Source of the DNA: CALARM01 sp964431735
Lineage (GTDB): Bacteria; Vulcanimicrobiota; SpSt-956; JAKJGF01
Reading direction: 5' to 3'
Assembly: GCA_964431735.1 (NCBI GenBank)
Contig: CAYSLJ010000036.1
Span: forward strand, 1-47,528
DNA: 47,528 nucleotides
Position 1 is the first letter of the stretch. Each line of letters starts with the position of its first letter. Below, piece after piece: positions 16,327-24,232 of this stretch. Both the position numbers and the translations under genes were made by a program. The notes beneath the pieces were generated by a model. It ran no database searches, was not told where the DNA came from, and saw only the letters and a list, made by a program, of their open reading frames with translations.

Positions 16327-17547
16327 ATTAACAATAGGCAGTAGAAAACTGAATTTGCTGCCTTTACCTTCTTCACTCTGAAGCCATATCTTTCCACCGT
16401 GAAGATTAACTATTTTTTTACATATAGAAAGTCCAAGACCTGTTCCTTCATGTTCTTTTCCATCAGGGGTTTTGAATTTTTTAAATTCTTTAAAAAGTTC
16501 ATCCTGTCTGGATTTTTCTATTCCGGGGCCTGTATCTATAACACTTACCCATAGTTTGTTTTTTCCCTTATAAACTCTGAGACGTATCTCTCCTTCGCCG
16601 GGAGTAAATTTAATAGCATTACTTAAAAGATTTATTATAACCTGTCTTATTTTACTTTTATCAAGGAATGTAGCGGGAAGGTCCGGTTCAATTTCTACAG
16701 TATAATCAAGGTTCTTTTCAGAAGCAAGAATTTTCATTTCTTCAAAACATTCTTTTCCTATTTCTCCAAGGTCTGTTACTTCACCGTTAAGTGTCATCTT
16801 CCCTTCTTTTATTTTCTGTTCATCCAGTATGTCATTAATCAAATTAAGCATACGAAAAGACTGGTTTAATATTCTGTCCGTATAATCTTTTATCTTTTCT
16901 TCACCCATATCCTCAATGGATTTATATTGAATGGTAGATGCATAACCTATTATGGCAGTCAGAGGGGATTTAAGATCATGACTTACAAGAGAAACAAGTT
17001 CATCTTTCAATTTATCCAGCCGTTTCAATTCAATATTGGCTTTATTTAAATCCTGGTTTAACATTTCCAGTTCTTTCGTTCTTTCTCTGACTTTTTCTTC
17101 CAGGAGGACATTTGAACTTTCCAGATCTTTATTGGCTCTTGTAAGTTCTTCCAGCAACTGTTTATTTTCCATAGATAATCTCTGTTTATCCAGAGCTTTC
17201 CTCATAGTAATAAGGAGTTCGCTTAATTCGAAAGGTTTTATTATATAAGAAAAAGCCCCTTCTTTCATTGCCGTAATAGAACTGTCAAGACTTGCATAAC
17301 CGGTAACCATAATAACCATAGTTTCAGGACTGACTTTACGAATGAACTTTAATATCTGCAGTCCGTCAATATCGGGAAGCATAATATCCAGTATAACAAG
17401 ATTAAAAAAAATACTTTCTATTAATTTAAGAGCTTCCTGCCCTCTGGCAGCCTGGAAAACTTCATAACCTTCACATTCGAGATTAATAGTTATAAAACTA
17501 CGAATAGAATCCACATCGTCTACTACTAAAATCTGTTCTTTATCCAT
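16324..17547 (-). CDS. Cytoplasmic hybrid sensor: receiver domain followed by histidine kinase
   Basis: The protein has 407 residues. Residues 5-120 are a receiver domain with phospho-acceptor Asp in LVILDIMLPDIDG and Lys in IIKPF. About 125-175 is coiled coil. About 180-245 is the HisKA dimer with the H-box SLVSHDLKSPLTAIIGY. About 290-405 is the HATPase domain with N-box (NLLSNAIKF), G1 (DTGPGI) and G2 (GTGLGLSI). No membrane segment is present, so it is likely driven through its own receiver by another kinase. All catalytic motifs look intact. It might act on the REC-CRP regulator at 6139-7149, but that is only inference. Confidence 0.92.
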   Translation of the reverse strand: MDKEQILVVDDVDSIRSFITINLECEGYEVFQAARGQEALKLIESIFFNLVILDIMLPDIDGLQILKFIRKVSPETMVIMVTGYASLDSSITAMKEGAFSYIIKPFELSELLITMRKALDKQRLSMENKQLLEELTRANKDLESSNVLLEEKVRERTKELEMLNQDLNKANIELKRLDKLKDELVSLVSHDLKSPLTAIIGYASTIQYKSIEDMGEEKIKDYTDRILNQSFRMLNLINDILDEQKIKEGKMTLNGEVTDLGEIGKECFEEMKILASEKNLDYTVEIEPDLPATFLDKSKIRQVIINLLSNAIKFTPGEGEIRLRVYKGKNKLWVSVIDTGPGIEKSRQDELFKEFKKFKTPDGKEHEGTGLGLSICKKIVNLHGGKIWLQSEEGKGSKFSFLLPIVN

Positions 17548-17572
17548 TAATATATCTCCTTGAAAGATTATA

Positions 17573-17630
17573 GAGTGAAAAGTGAAAAGTGAAAAGTGAA
17601 AAACAGGACATTATTCACTATTCACTATTT
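17573..17630. repeat. Heptanucleotide repeats (GTGAAAA, then TTCACTA)
   Basis: Four GTGAAAA units (17575-17602) are followed after a short gap by two to three TTCACTA units in the opposite sense. The pattern is the same as at 16254-16326. Confidence 0.8.
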
Positions 17631-17709
17631 CTTAATTGTATTGTTATGAAATTCGACACATAAAAACAGTTTCCTCCGAGTTGACAATAAAGAAGTTAGA
17701 TGATAATAT

Positions 17710-17847
17710 ATTCGTGACAAGTGACGCGTAACGCGTGACGCGAGGCCGATAAAGTCGGTTTTTCATAATAAAAAATAAATTCGTGACAAGTGACGCGTAA
17801 CGCGTGACACGAGGCCGATAAAGTCGGTTTTCCATAATAACAAATAA
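17710..17847. repeat. 69-bp tandem duplication containing heptamers
   Basis: Two near-identical copies (17710-17778 and 17779-17847) each contain TTCGTGACAAGTGACGCG-type heptamers followed by GGCCGATAAAGTCGG. Only a few positions differ. The 12-mer CGATAAAGTCGG occurs a third time at 17919-17930, inside the next gene. Confidence 0.85.
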
Positions 17848-17865
17848 TTGAAAGGAATAGAAAAA

Positions 17866-18144
17866 ATGGCTGAAAAGAATTTTTTACAGGATCTTCTGTC
17901 TAAATTATCAATAAAAGTCGATAAAGTCGGATTTGAAGTTACCAATGTTTCCCTTGATATGAGCGATAAATCTACTACCGTAGAATCAGTGGATTTTACT
18001 GTTTCCAATATATATAAAGGCGACACCCTTATAACTCCGAAAATAAATATGAGCGCAGCCGATATAAATATACCCCTTGAAGATATTTATCCCTTGATAG
18101 AAGAAAAACTTAAAGGAAAACCGGAAGAGAAAAAAGAGGAGTAA
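17866..18144 (+). CDS. Small acidic protein, unknown
   Basis: The protein has 92 residues. The ATG at 17866 has an AAAGG site 10 bases upstream; a TTG at 17848 is in frame but has no site. The core (about 10-75) alternates hydrophobic and polar residues as beta strands would, and the tail is Lys/Glu-rich (KGKPEEKKEE). No family, signal or membrane segment was recognised. It is convergent with the TPR-protease gene and separated from it only by heptamer repeats. Confidence 0.65.
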   Translation: MAEKNFLQDLLSKLSIKVDKVGFEVTNVSLDMSDKSTTVESVDFTVSNIYKGDTLITPKINMSAADINIPLEDIYPLIEEKLKGKPEEKKEE

Positions 18145-18180
18145 TCGTAAAGGGTGATGGGCGAGGGGTGAAGAATTATT

Positions 18181-18225
18181 TAACGACTCACGACTCACGA
18201 CCTCACAAGTCACAACTCACAACCG
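18181..18225. repeat. Heptanucleotide repeat (GACTCAC, CTCACAA) overlapping a gene end
   Basis: About six units can be seen. The stop codon of the minus-strand TPR-protease gene is at 18203, so the right half of the array encodes that protein's last residues. Confidence 0.8.
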
Positions 18226-20641
18226 TAACAGGGGTTAACTCTATTTCATATTCATAACTCAGGGCAAAAGTCCAGAGTTCTATTAATCTGGCAGTAATAT
18301 CTTTATCATACCTGGAAGCAATTAATTCTTTAATATTTATATTATTAATATCTTTTTTCCTTGAAAAGGCGTATTTTTTCCATATAGCTCCTGTAGCACC
18401 TTCTATATCAGAAGAAAAAAAGAGCCCATATCTGTCTGCAGTAAAATCCAGCCCCATTAAAGCTCTATCAAAATCCAGGTTTCCCGATTCATGTCCTTTA
18501 GTCCAGTTTTTCAATACAGAAGGTAAAGGAATGGGAATTTTACTGAAAAGTATACTGGAAGTAAGACCGAGAGTCCAGTTTAAAATCCTGTCTTTTATTT
18601 TGTAATATAAATGATGCTCCCTCTTTATATGACAGAGTTCATGAGCAAGAAGAAAAAGTATTTCCCTTTCATTCAATAATGTCAGAAAATCTTCATGAAA
18701 AATAATATAAGAATCATCAGGAGAAATACATGAAATCAGAGAGAATTTGTTCTTTTTTCCATAGTACACATAAGTCGGTATGTCTTCGAGGCTTATTTTC
18801 TTTGTACACCAGAGAACCATATCTCTCACATCAGTCCTGTGACTCTCGTTTACCATACTGGCATTGCGAAGTATTTCATTATTTATCTGAGGAGCATATA
18901 ATTTTTCACACCATATCCTGGCCCATGTCAAAAAAGGTTGAAGTTTCTTTTCATTCTTATGTATGAGAAGTTCTTCATTTTCCCTTTCCCAGTGGATGGA
19001 TTGTTTTACTGCAGGAAGAGTATGGGAAGAGAAAAATTCTTTACATACTTTATTTTCAGGGAACAATAACTTTAATATGGTATAAACCTGTGTGGCAGGA
19101 TGGATTTTACCTTCTTCGACTAAAATCCCGGCAAGTTCCTCGTAAGCCTTTTCATAAGAGAGATCTTTAAATATCAAATTTCTGAGTTTTTCCTTGGCAG
19201 AAGGAAAATCTTTTTTGCTTTTTAACATTTTTGCCATTTCAATATAAGCATTATTTTCTCCGGGAGAAAGTTTTAAAATTTCAGCAAAAGTTCCTTCTGC
19301 TTTTTCGTAATCACTTAATCTGCGCCAGTAAAGATCTGCTATTTTATAAAGATAATCAATCTTTTTCTTTGGTTTTGAAGAGAACTGATTTATCTGACTT
19401 AAATAAATACTCTGCAGGGCAAGCCAGTTTTCTTTACATTCATAAAGCTGTTCAAGAGCGGAAAGTGCAGAAAGAAGATTTGGATTTTCCTTTAAAGCCT
19501 TCATATAGAGATTTTCGGCTCTGACAGCATCCTTGAGTTTATATTCCGCATAACCTGCCAGTCTCATAAAGACCTGATCTGATGAAAATTTAGATGCTAT
19601 TTTCTCTGAAAGAAAAAAATCTTCGTCATTCCATGTCAATTCTTTAGAGAAGAAGACTTTTTTTGCCATTTTCCAGGCTTCTGTATGGTCAGGAATATTC
19701 TGGAGGTGTATTTTAAGTTGCTCTGCAGAATTTCTATAGTCAAAACATTTGTAATAACAATAAGAAAGCTCAAACTCAGGCCAGTGCTTCTCATCAGAAA
19801 ATCCAGAAGACAGAGATGATTGAAAATCTTCTATGGCCTTTTCCCATTTTCCCTGGAATTTCCATACAAGTCCTCTGTGAAACAAAAGTTCTCCTTTAGA
19901 TTCTTCAACAGGCAAAAAATAATTATACACTTCAAGGGCAAGTCCATCAGCAGATTCATCTTTCAGTAAAAAAAGATTTTTAAGATACATGGCGTTTTTT
20001 TGATCGGAAGGATCGATTTTAAAAGCACTTCTATAAACTTTCATAGACTGTTCATCTTTAAAACCTTTCATGCGGAGTGCTCTGGCAAGATACATAACAA
20101 GAGAAGCATCGTTACAGTCAAGGTCGAAAGCTCTTTTCAATATATCTATAGCTTTTTCATCATATCTGTCACTCAGTCTGTAGACTTTTGCAAGATTAAT
20201 AACTGCTACAGAATAGCCTGGTTTTAATTTTAAAATTTCCCTGTAACATTCTTCTGCCCGTAAAAAATTCTTTTCCGTTAAATAAATAATTGCAAATTTT
20301 TCCAGAAGCCACAGTTTAAGACTGTTCCTGTTTATCCTCTGAGAGACTTTTTCGAAAAACATAAGGCCGTCATCCCAGTTTTTCATTTTTTCATAAAGCT
20401 CGTAAAGGTTTTCCCAGGATTTTTTACACAGCGGATCCAGTTCTATAGACTTCTGATAGGAAATTTGAGCCATAAGAAACTCTTCTTTCTTCTCCCATGC
20501 CTGGCCTGTATAAAAAACTGCATCTTTGAAGTCAGGCTTCAGTTCCAGAGATGTTTCAAATTCTTTAATTGCGTCATCTATATTACCCTGCCTTAAACAT
20601 TCTCTTCCCTTCAGATAAAAATCTTTATAGTTCAGTTCCAT
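18203..20641 (-). CDS. TPR protein with C-terminal M48-type zinc metalloprotease domain
   Basis: The protein has 812 residues. From residue 1 to about 540 it is made of tetratricopeptide repeats (CLRQGNIDDAIKEFETSLEL at the start). The C-terminal part carries HELCHIKREH (H667, E668, H671), the HExxH zinc site of M48 peptidases. The usual third ligand, Glu in ExxAD, is Asp here (DFTAD, D732), so metal binding may be altered. No signal peptide is seen and only weak hydrophobicity surrounds the protease domain. It should act on or regulate protein partners held by the TPR solenoid. The last eight residues (VTVVSCDL) are encoded by heptamer repeats. It overlaps the small gene upstream by 17 bases, implying coupling. 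Confidence 0.85.
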   Translation of the reverse strand: MELNYKDFYLKGRECLRQGNIDDAIKEFETSLELKPDFKDAVFYTGQAWEKKEEFLMAQISYQKSIELDPLCKKSWENLYELYEKMKNWDDGLMFFEKVSQRINRNSLKLWLLEKFAIIYLTEKNFLRAEECYREILKLKPGYSVAVINLAKVYRLSDRYDEKAIDILKRAFDLDCNDASLVMYLARALRMKGFKDEQSMKVYRSAFKIDPSDQKNAMYLKNLFLLKDESADGLALEVYNYFLPVEESKGELLFHRGLVWKFQGKWEKAIEDFQSSLSSGFSDEKHWPEFELSYCYYKCFDYRNSAEQLKIHLQNIPDHTEAWKMAKKVFFSKELTWNDEDFFLSEKIASKFSSDQVFMRLAGYAEYKLKDAVRAENLYMKALKENPNLLSALSALEQLYECKENWLALQSIYLSQINQFSSKPKKKIDYLYKIADLYWRRLSDYEKAEGTFAEILKLSPGENNAYIEMAKMLKSKKDFPSAKEKLRNLIFKDLSYEKAYEELAGILVEEGKIHPATQVYTILKLLFPENKVCKEFFSSHTLPAVKQSIHWERENEELLIHKNEKKLQPFLTWARIWCEKLYAPQINNEILRNASMVNESHRTDVRDMVLWCTKKISLEDIPTYVYYGKKNKFSLISCISPDDSYIIFHEDFLTLLNEREILFLLAHELCHIKREHHLYYKIKDRILNWTLGLTSSILFSKIPIPLPSVLKNWTKGHESGNLDFDRALMGLDFTADRYGLFFSSDIEGATGAIWKKYAFSRKKDINNINIKELIASRYDKDITARLIELWTFALSYEYEIELTPVTVVSCDL

Positions 20642-20816
20642 GATCCATTTTCTCCTTAAGTTCAGACATTTTTCTGTTATGTAGTTTCTGTGAAATAAAG
20701 GTAAACTCCTTACCCAGTCTCATAAGAACAAGTTCATGTTCCAGTATTTTTCTCTCTTCGTCAGTAAGATCTTTTATTGCTTCAAGTATATTGTTTAAAG
20801 TCAAATTATCTTTCAT
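20625..20816 (-). CDS. Small charged helical protein, overlaps the TPR-protease start
   Basis: The protein has 63 residues from the ATG at 20816; a GTG at 20834 lies in heptamer-like DNA. It is helical and charged, with a central LTDEERKILEHELVLMRL. Its 3' end overlaps the next start by 17 bases. Its size and composition recall antitoxin-like or regulatory peptides, but the partner would be a large TPR-protease rather than a small toxin, so no function is assigned. Confidence 0.6.
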   Translation of the reverse strand: MKDNLTLNNILEAIKDLTDEERKILEHELVLMRLGKEFTFISQKLHNRKMSELKEKMDHGTEL

Positions 20817-20879
20817 AAAAATACGCCCTCTCACGCATTACGCCTATATTACCACAGGGATAATGTTTTTGCAATAAGG

Positions 20880-20908
20880 TTGAATTATAGGAATAATTAT
20901 GATATAGT
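20880..20908 (+). promoter_or_regulatory. Sigma-70-type promoter for the PD-(D/E)XK gene
   Basis: TTGAAT (20880-20885) and TATAGT (20903-20908) are separated by 17 bases. They lie about 45 bases before the ATG at 20952, in the gap between divergent genes. Confidence 0.55.
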
Positions 20909-20951
20909 GAAAATGAGAACAGCTATAATATGAAAAATCAGGTGATATTCC

Positions 20952-21581
20952 ATGCCAGAGATAGAAGAGAAAATCAATGATATTGAAAGAGTTTTAATGA
21001 AACTGGCTTATATGCAGATGAATACTCAAATAAATCTGGATAATTTAAGTACAGAAATGAAAAATTTTAAAGAAGAAATAAGAAAAGATACTAAAGATTT
21101 TAAAGCACATACCAGAGCCACTATAGATGAGATGAATAAAAAATGGGGAGAACTGGCCAATAAATGGGGAACTATCGTAGAAGATCTCGTGTTGCCAAAC
21201 ATAAGAAATATAGCAGAGCAATACTTCAATTGTAAAAAAGAAGACTGCGAAGATTTTATGTTCAGGAGGACAAAGAAGGGAATAAAAGGTAAGGCCAGAG
21301 AATTTGACGTTATAGCGGTATATCCGGATAAAGTAATTTTAAATGAAACAAAAGCTTCTCCAAAACAGGATTATATAGATAAATTTATTACCTTTATAAA
21401 AGATAATACAATTTACGAATATTTTCCAGAATTTAAAGGAAAAAAAATTATTCCTTTATTTGCTTCTTTACATATCCCGGAACATACACTTAAATACTTA
21501 ACAGAAAATAACATCTATGCTATGGCTATGAAAGATGACATAATGGATATTCTTAACCCGGAATTAACACTGAAGCTGTAG
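20952..21581 (+). CDS. Coiled-coil plus PD-(D/E)XK nuclease-like protein (DUF3782-type)
   Basis: The protein has 209 residues. Residues 1-65 are coiled coil. The block GELANKWGTIVEDLVLPNI (66-84) is the signature of DUF3782-like proteins. The nuclease-like core follows with E77, D119 (REFDVIAV) and E132-x-K134 (NETK), matching the PD-(D/E)XK active site. Such proteins are common in many copies in some bacteria and their biological role is not established. An AGGTGA site precedes the ATG. The IscB element begins about 20 bases after its stop. The nuclease-like gene need not belong to that element. Confidence 0.75.
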   Translation: MPEIEEKINDIERVLMKLAYMQMNTQINLDNLSTEMKNFKEEIRKDTKDFKAHTRATIDEMNKKWGELANKWGTIVEDLVLPNIRNIAEQYFNCKKEDCEDFMFRRTKKGIKGKAREFDVIAVYPDKVILNETKASPKQDYIDKFITFIKDNTIYEYFPEFKGKKIIPLFASLHIPEHTLKYLTENNIYAMAMKDDIMDILNPELTLKL

Positions 21582-21604
21582 ATAACAAACGTGGACAAAG
21601 TCAA

Positions 21605-21870
21605 TGACCCCGCCCACAAGGGGCGAGGCTTGCGGTGCGAACCGTAAGTTCTCACATTGATTAGAGGGTTATAGTGAAAACTATAGCAGAAGTTGTTCAG
21701 GTTATGACACCAATGGATTCTCCACAAGTCCTATGCAACTGTCGCTAATGGTTAAAAGTTCTGTGGGGTAGGAACGGTGCTGTTAGCCGAGTAAGCCTGA
21801 ATAACAACATCGATGTGGACTAACTGGTTAGAATTCCAGGGTAGATTTATGTTATCTATTAAGAAAAATT
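21605..21870 (+). ncRNA. Omega RNA (HEARO-type) of the IscB element
   Basis: The 307-base gap before iscB is GC-richer than its surroundings and is full of local hairpins. It starts with a left-end palindrome (CCCCGCC at 21608-21614 paired with GGCGAGG at 21622-21628 around CACAAGG), followed by the pairing GCGGTGCGAACCG. A GC-rich hairpin-forming region directly 5' of iscB is where the IscB guide RNA is known to be encoded. In known systems the guide is read from the flank 5' of the left end, here upstream of about 21605. The exact ends cannot be fixed from sequence alone. Confidence 0.75.
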
Positions 21871-21888
21871 CATAAGAGGTAATTTAAT

Positions 21889-23085
21889 ATGGTATATGTT
21901 CTTAACAAAGAAGGCAAGCCATTAATGCCTACAAGACCGGCTAAAGCAAGAAAATTACTCAGACAGGAGAAAGCTATTGTAATCTTTAGAATTCCTTTTA
22001 CAATTCAATTATTGTATGGCAGTTCCGGTTACAAACAACCTGTTATTCTTGGATATGACAGTGGATATACTAATATTGGCTTATCAGCAATAACAAAAAA
22101 AGAAGAAGTCTTCAGCGGGGAAGTCAAATTAAGAGATAATATTGTTAAACTTTATTCAGAGAGGAGGCAATATAGAAGAACAAGAAGGAATAGAAAGACC
22201 TGGTATAGAAAAGCAAAAATTCTCAATCGTAAAAAAGAAGAAGGCTGGTTAGCTCCATCTATAAAGCATAAGTTTGATAGCCATAGAAGAATTATTGAAA
22301 AAATTAAAAAGATATTACCAGTTACAAAAATTATTATTGAAGTGGCAAATTTTGATATTCAGAAGATTAAAAACCCTTCAATATCAGGAGTAGAATATCA
22401 ACAGGGGGATAAGAAAGATTTTTATAATACAAGAGAATATGTATTCCACAGAGATGGACACCTCTGCCGGAACTGTAAAAGGAAATCTAAAGACCCGGTT
22501 CTGGAATTACATCATCTTGTATCAAGACAGACCGGAGGAGAAAGACCTGATAATTTTATAACCCTCTGTTCTACCTGTCATAGTAAAGTCTCTAAAGGTA
22601 AACTTATATTAAATATAACTCCCACCAGGGGGTTTAAAGCAGAAACTTTCATGTCTACAATCAGGTGGAAATTAATCAATGCTCTCAGAGAAGAAGGTAA
22701 TAATGTATATCACACCTATGGTTACATAACCAAATCAACAAGAATAGAAGCAGGACTTTCTAAATCCCACAGTAATGATGCTTTTATAATAGCAGGCGGG
22801 CAGGAACAGGTAAGAAGTAAGGTGTTCATTATAAGACAGAACAGAAGAAACAACAGAGCTTTACAGTTAAACAGAAAGGGATTTAAACCCTCTGTAAGGA
22901 AAAAGAGATATTGTTATCAACCACAGGATATTGTAAAATTTAATAACAGACTTTATACTGTTAAAGGGGTTTTTAATTATGGTAAATGGATTAGAATTTC
23001 TGATAGGGAAGGAAATATCCTGAATTTATCAGTTTCTAAAGTTTCTTTACTCAAATATCAGAGAGGATTTGCTTTTGAATATTGA
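21889..23085 (+). CDS. iscB: RNA-guided endonuclease IscB
   Basis: The protein has 398 residues. Features in order: PLMP motif (11-14) in the N-terminal domain; RuvC-I with D57 in ILGYDSGY; an Arg-rich bridge helix (about 91-115); RuvC-II with E151 in IIIEVANFD; an HNH domain (about 182-235) with H208/H209 (LELHHLVSRQTGG), zinc Cys pairs C193/C196 and C227/C230; RuvC-III with H294 and D297 (SHSNDAFIIAGG). All catalytic residues are present, so both nuclease sites look intact. IscB proteins use an omega RNA from the adjoining left end to cut double-stranded DNA and are the ancestors of Cas9 (established knowledge). It is compact for the family. No transposase is nearby. Confidence 0.95.
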   Translation: MVYVLNKEGKPLMPTRPAKARKLLRQEKAIVIFRIPFTIQLLYGSSGYKQPVILGYDSGYTNIGLSAITKKEEVFSGEVKLRDNIVKLYSERRQYRRTRRNRKTWYRKAKILNRKKEEGWLAPSIKHKFDSHRRIIEKIKKILPVTKIIIEVANFDIQKIKNPSISGVEYQQGDKKDFYNTREYVFHRDGHLCRNCKRKSKDPVLELHHLVSRQTGGERPDNFITLCSTCHSKVSKGKLILNITPTRGFKAETFMSTIRWKLINALREEGNNVYHTYGYITKSTRIEAGLSKSHSNDAFIIAGGQEQVRSKVFIIRQNRRNNRALQLNRKGFKPSVRKKRYCYQPQDIVKFNNRLYTVKGVFNYGKWIRISDREGNILNLSVSKVSLLKYQRGFAFEY

Positions 23086-24106
23086 AAAGAGGTGTGCCAT
23101 TCATCCTCGCCCACAAGAGGACGAGGTTTTCTGGCACGATTCTATAAAAAACTGGACAATAAAAATTCTAAAAATCGTAATAAGCCTTTCTTTAATCGCC
23201 TATCTGCTGTATAAAAATGACTGGAAATATATCATAATAAAAATAACCTCCATTGAGACATCTCCTGTTTTATATGCCTTATCATTAATAGTAATAATCA
23301 TCCCTGTTCTTGCGTCATTGAGATGGAAAATCCTGGTTCAATCGGAAAAAAATATATCCTTTATGGATGTAATAAAATTAAGTTATACAGGGCTTTTTTT
23401 CAGTCTTATTCTGCCCGGCAGCGTGGGAGGAGATGCAATTAAAGGTGCTCTCTTCTATAAAAAAACAGGAAACGGCGCTCTTGCAACAGGTTCTATAATA
23501 CTGGACAGAATCATAGGACTTATAGGACTTACAGTATTATCTGCCATTGCTTCTGTCGTTTATTATAACATAACGTCAGATCTGAGTTTCAGTCTTGAAG
23601 CGGGAGGTTTTCTGATAATACTCATCCTTTCCATGGTATTTTTCTCTCTTCCTTCTATTCAGGAATTTTGCTTATCTCTTCTTTCCCGGTTAAGGCTTGA
23701 AAAACTAAAAAGTTTTACGAAAAAGAATTTTGACTATCTCTCATGGCTTAAAGACCATCCGAAAATTTTATTATATACACTGGGAATTTCCTTTGTAATG
23801 CAGAGTATATGTATATATGCCTGCTTTCTGACAGGGAATGCTCTCGGCATACATGTCTCTATAGGATATTATTTTCTCTTTATTCCTATTATATCACTCA
23901 TTGCATCACTTCCCATATCAATAAGCGGTATAGGAGTAAGAGAAAGTTCTTTTGTGTATTTTTTCGCCAGAGTCGGTGTTCCCCAGGCAGAGTCAATGGC
24001 TCTTTCTTTAATATTCTTTTCTCTCGGAGTAATAAGCGGCCTTGCAGGAGGTATTATATATACTCTGTCATCTTTTGAGCCGGTTATAGATTTAAGCAAT
24101 GAGTAA
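23069..24106 (+). CDS. Flippase-like integral membrane protein (LPG_synthase_TM / UPF0104) with element-derived N-terminus
   Basis: The protein has about 345 residues with roughly eight membrane segments. It has the UPF0104/AglD-like blocks SLRWKILVQ, LPGSVGGDAIKGALFYKKTG and the late SISGIGVRESSFVYF. The family includes the lysyl-phosphatidylglycerol synthase membrane domain and related presumed lipid flippases; no synthase domain is present. The natural sequence seems to begin near KNWTIKILKIVISL. The 25 or so residues before that are encoded by the right end of the IscB element, including its hairpin. No ATG is available near there; TTG at 23069 or 23075, overlapping the iscB stop, would give a coupled chimeric start. 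The gene may therefore be altered or inactive. Confidence 0.8.
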   Translation: MLLNIEKRCAIHPRPQEDEVFWHDSIKNWTIKILKIVISLSLIAYLLYKNDWKYIIIKITSIETSPVLYALSLIVIIIPVLASLRWKILVQSEKNISFMDVIKLSYTGLFFSLILPGSVGGDAIKGALFYKKTGNGALATGSIILDRIIGLIGLTVLSAIASVVYYNITSDLSFSLEAGGFLIILILSMVFFSLPSIQEFCLSLLSRLRLEKLKSFTKKNFDYLSWLKDHPKILLYTLGISFVMQSICIYACFLTGNALGIHVSIGYYFLFIPIISLIASLPISISGIGVRESSFVYFFARVGVPQAESMALSLIFFSLGVISGLAGGIIYTLSSFEPVIDLSNE

Positions 24107-24163
24107 AAAAAATCCTTTCCACTCACCACTCACAATAATTTATATTTTCAGGCAGGATTTATA

Positions 24164-24180
24164 CTTTCTAATGTAGAAAG
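24164..24180. promoter_or_regulatory. Short hairpin CTTTCTA-ATG-TAGAAAG
   Basis: A 7-bp perfect stem with a 3-base loop lies between the flippase and kinase-like genes and is followed by ATTTT. It could be a weak terminator or an operator. A similar TTTTCTA/TAGAAAA inverted repeat sits before the pilin cassette at 40042. Confidence 0.35.
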
Positions 24181-24232
24181 ATTTTAATTGCGAATGAACA
24201 TAAAAACATAAGAAGAGGATTATCAGTATATT

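Larger units (their letters stand above)
17548..17865. other. Repeat-rich intergenic region
   Basis: This 318-base gap between divergent genes holds heptamer arrays (17573-17630) and a 69-bp tandem duplication (17710-17847). No gene is credible here. Short open frames on the minus strand (reading RVTRYASLVT repeatedly) come from the repeats. Confidence 0.7.
21605..23143 (+). mobile_element. IscB-only (IS200/IS605-like, non-autonomous) element
   Basis: The left-end palindrome at 21608-21628 is echoed at the right end by 23105-23126 (CCTCG...CGAGG around CCCACAAGAGGA), inside a longer stem GTGCCA (23094-23099) / TGGCAC (23132-23137). Between them lie the omega RNA and iscB. No TnpA transposase is present. 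The outer boundaries are estimates: left near 21600-21607, right near 23138-23143. Confidence 0.7.

Noticed and set aside
4609..18225. Heptamer arrays considered as CRISPR
   Set aside because: The units are 7 bp and contiguous with no unique spacers, and no cas genes are present.
20625..20834. Toxin-antitoxin pair with the following gene
   Set aside because: The following gene is an 812-residue TPR-protease and no small toxin is adjacent; only size and charge suggest an antitoxin.
21889..23085. IscB considered as a Cas9 or TnpB
   Set aside because: It has the PLMP motif, a short length, an HNH inserted in RuvC and no REC lobe; TnpB lacks HNH. No CRISPR array is nearby.
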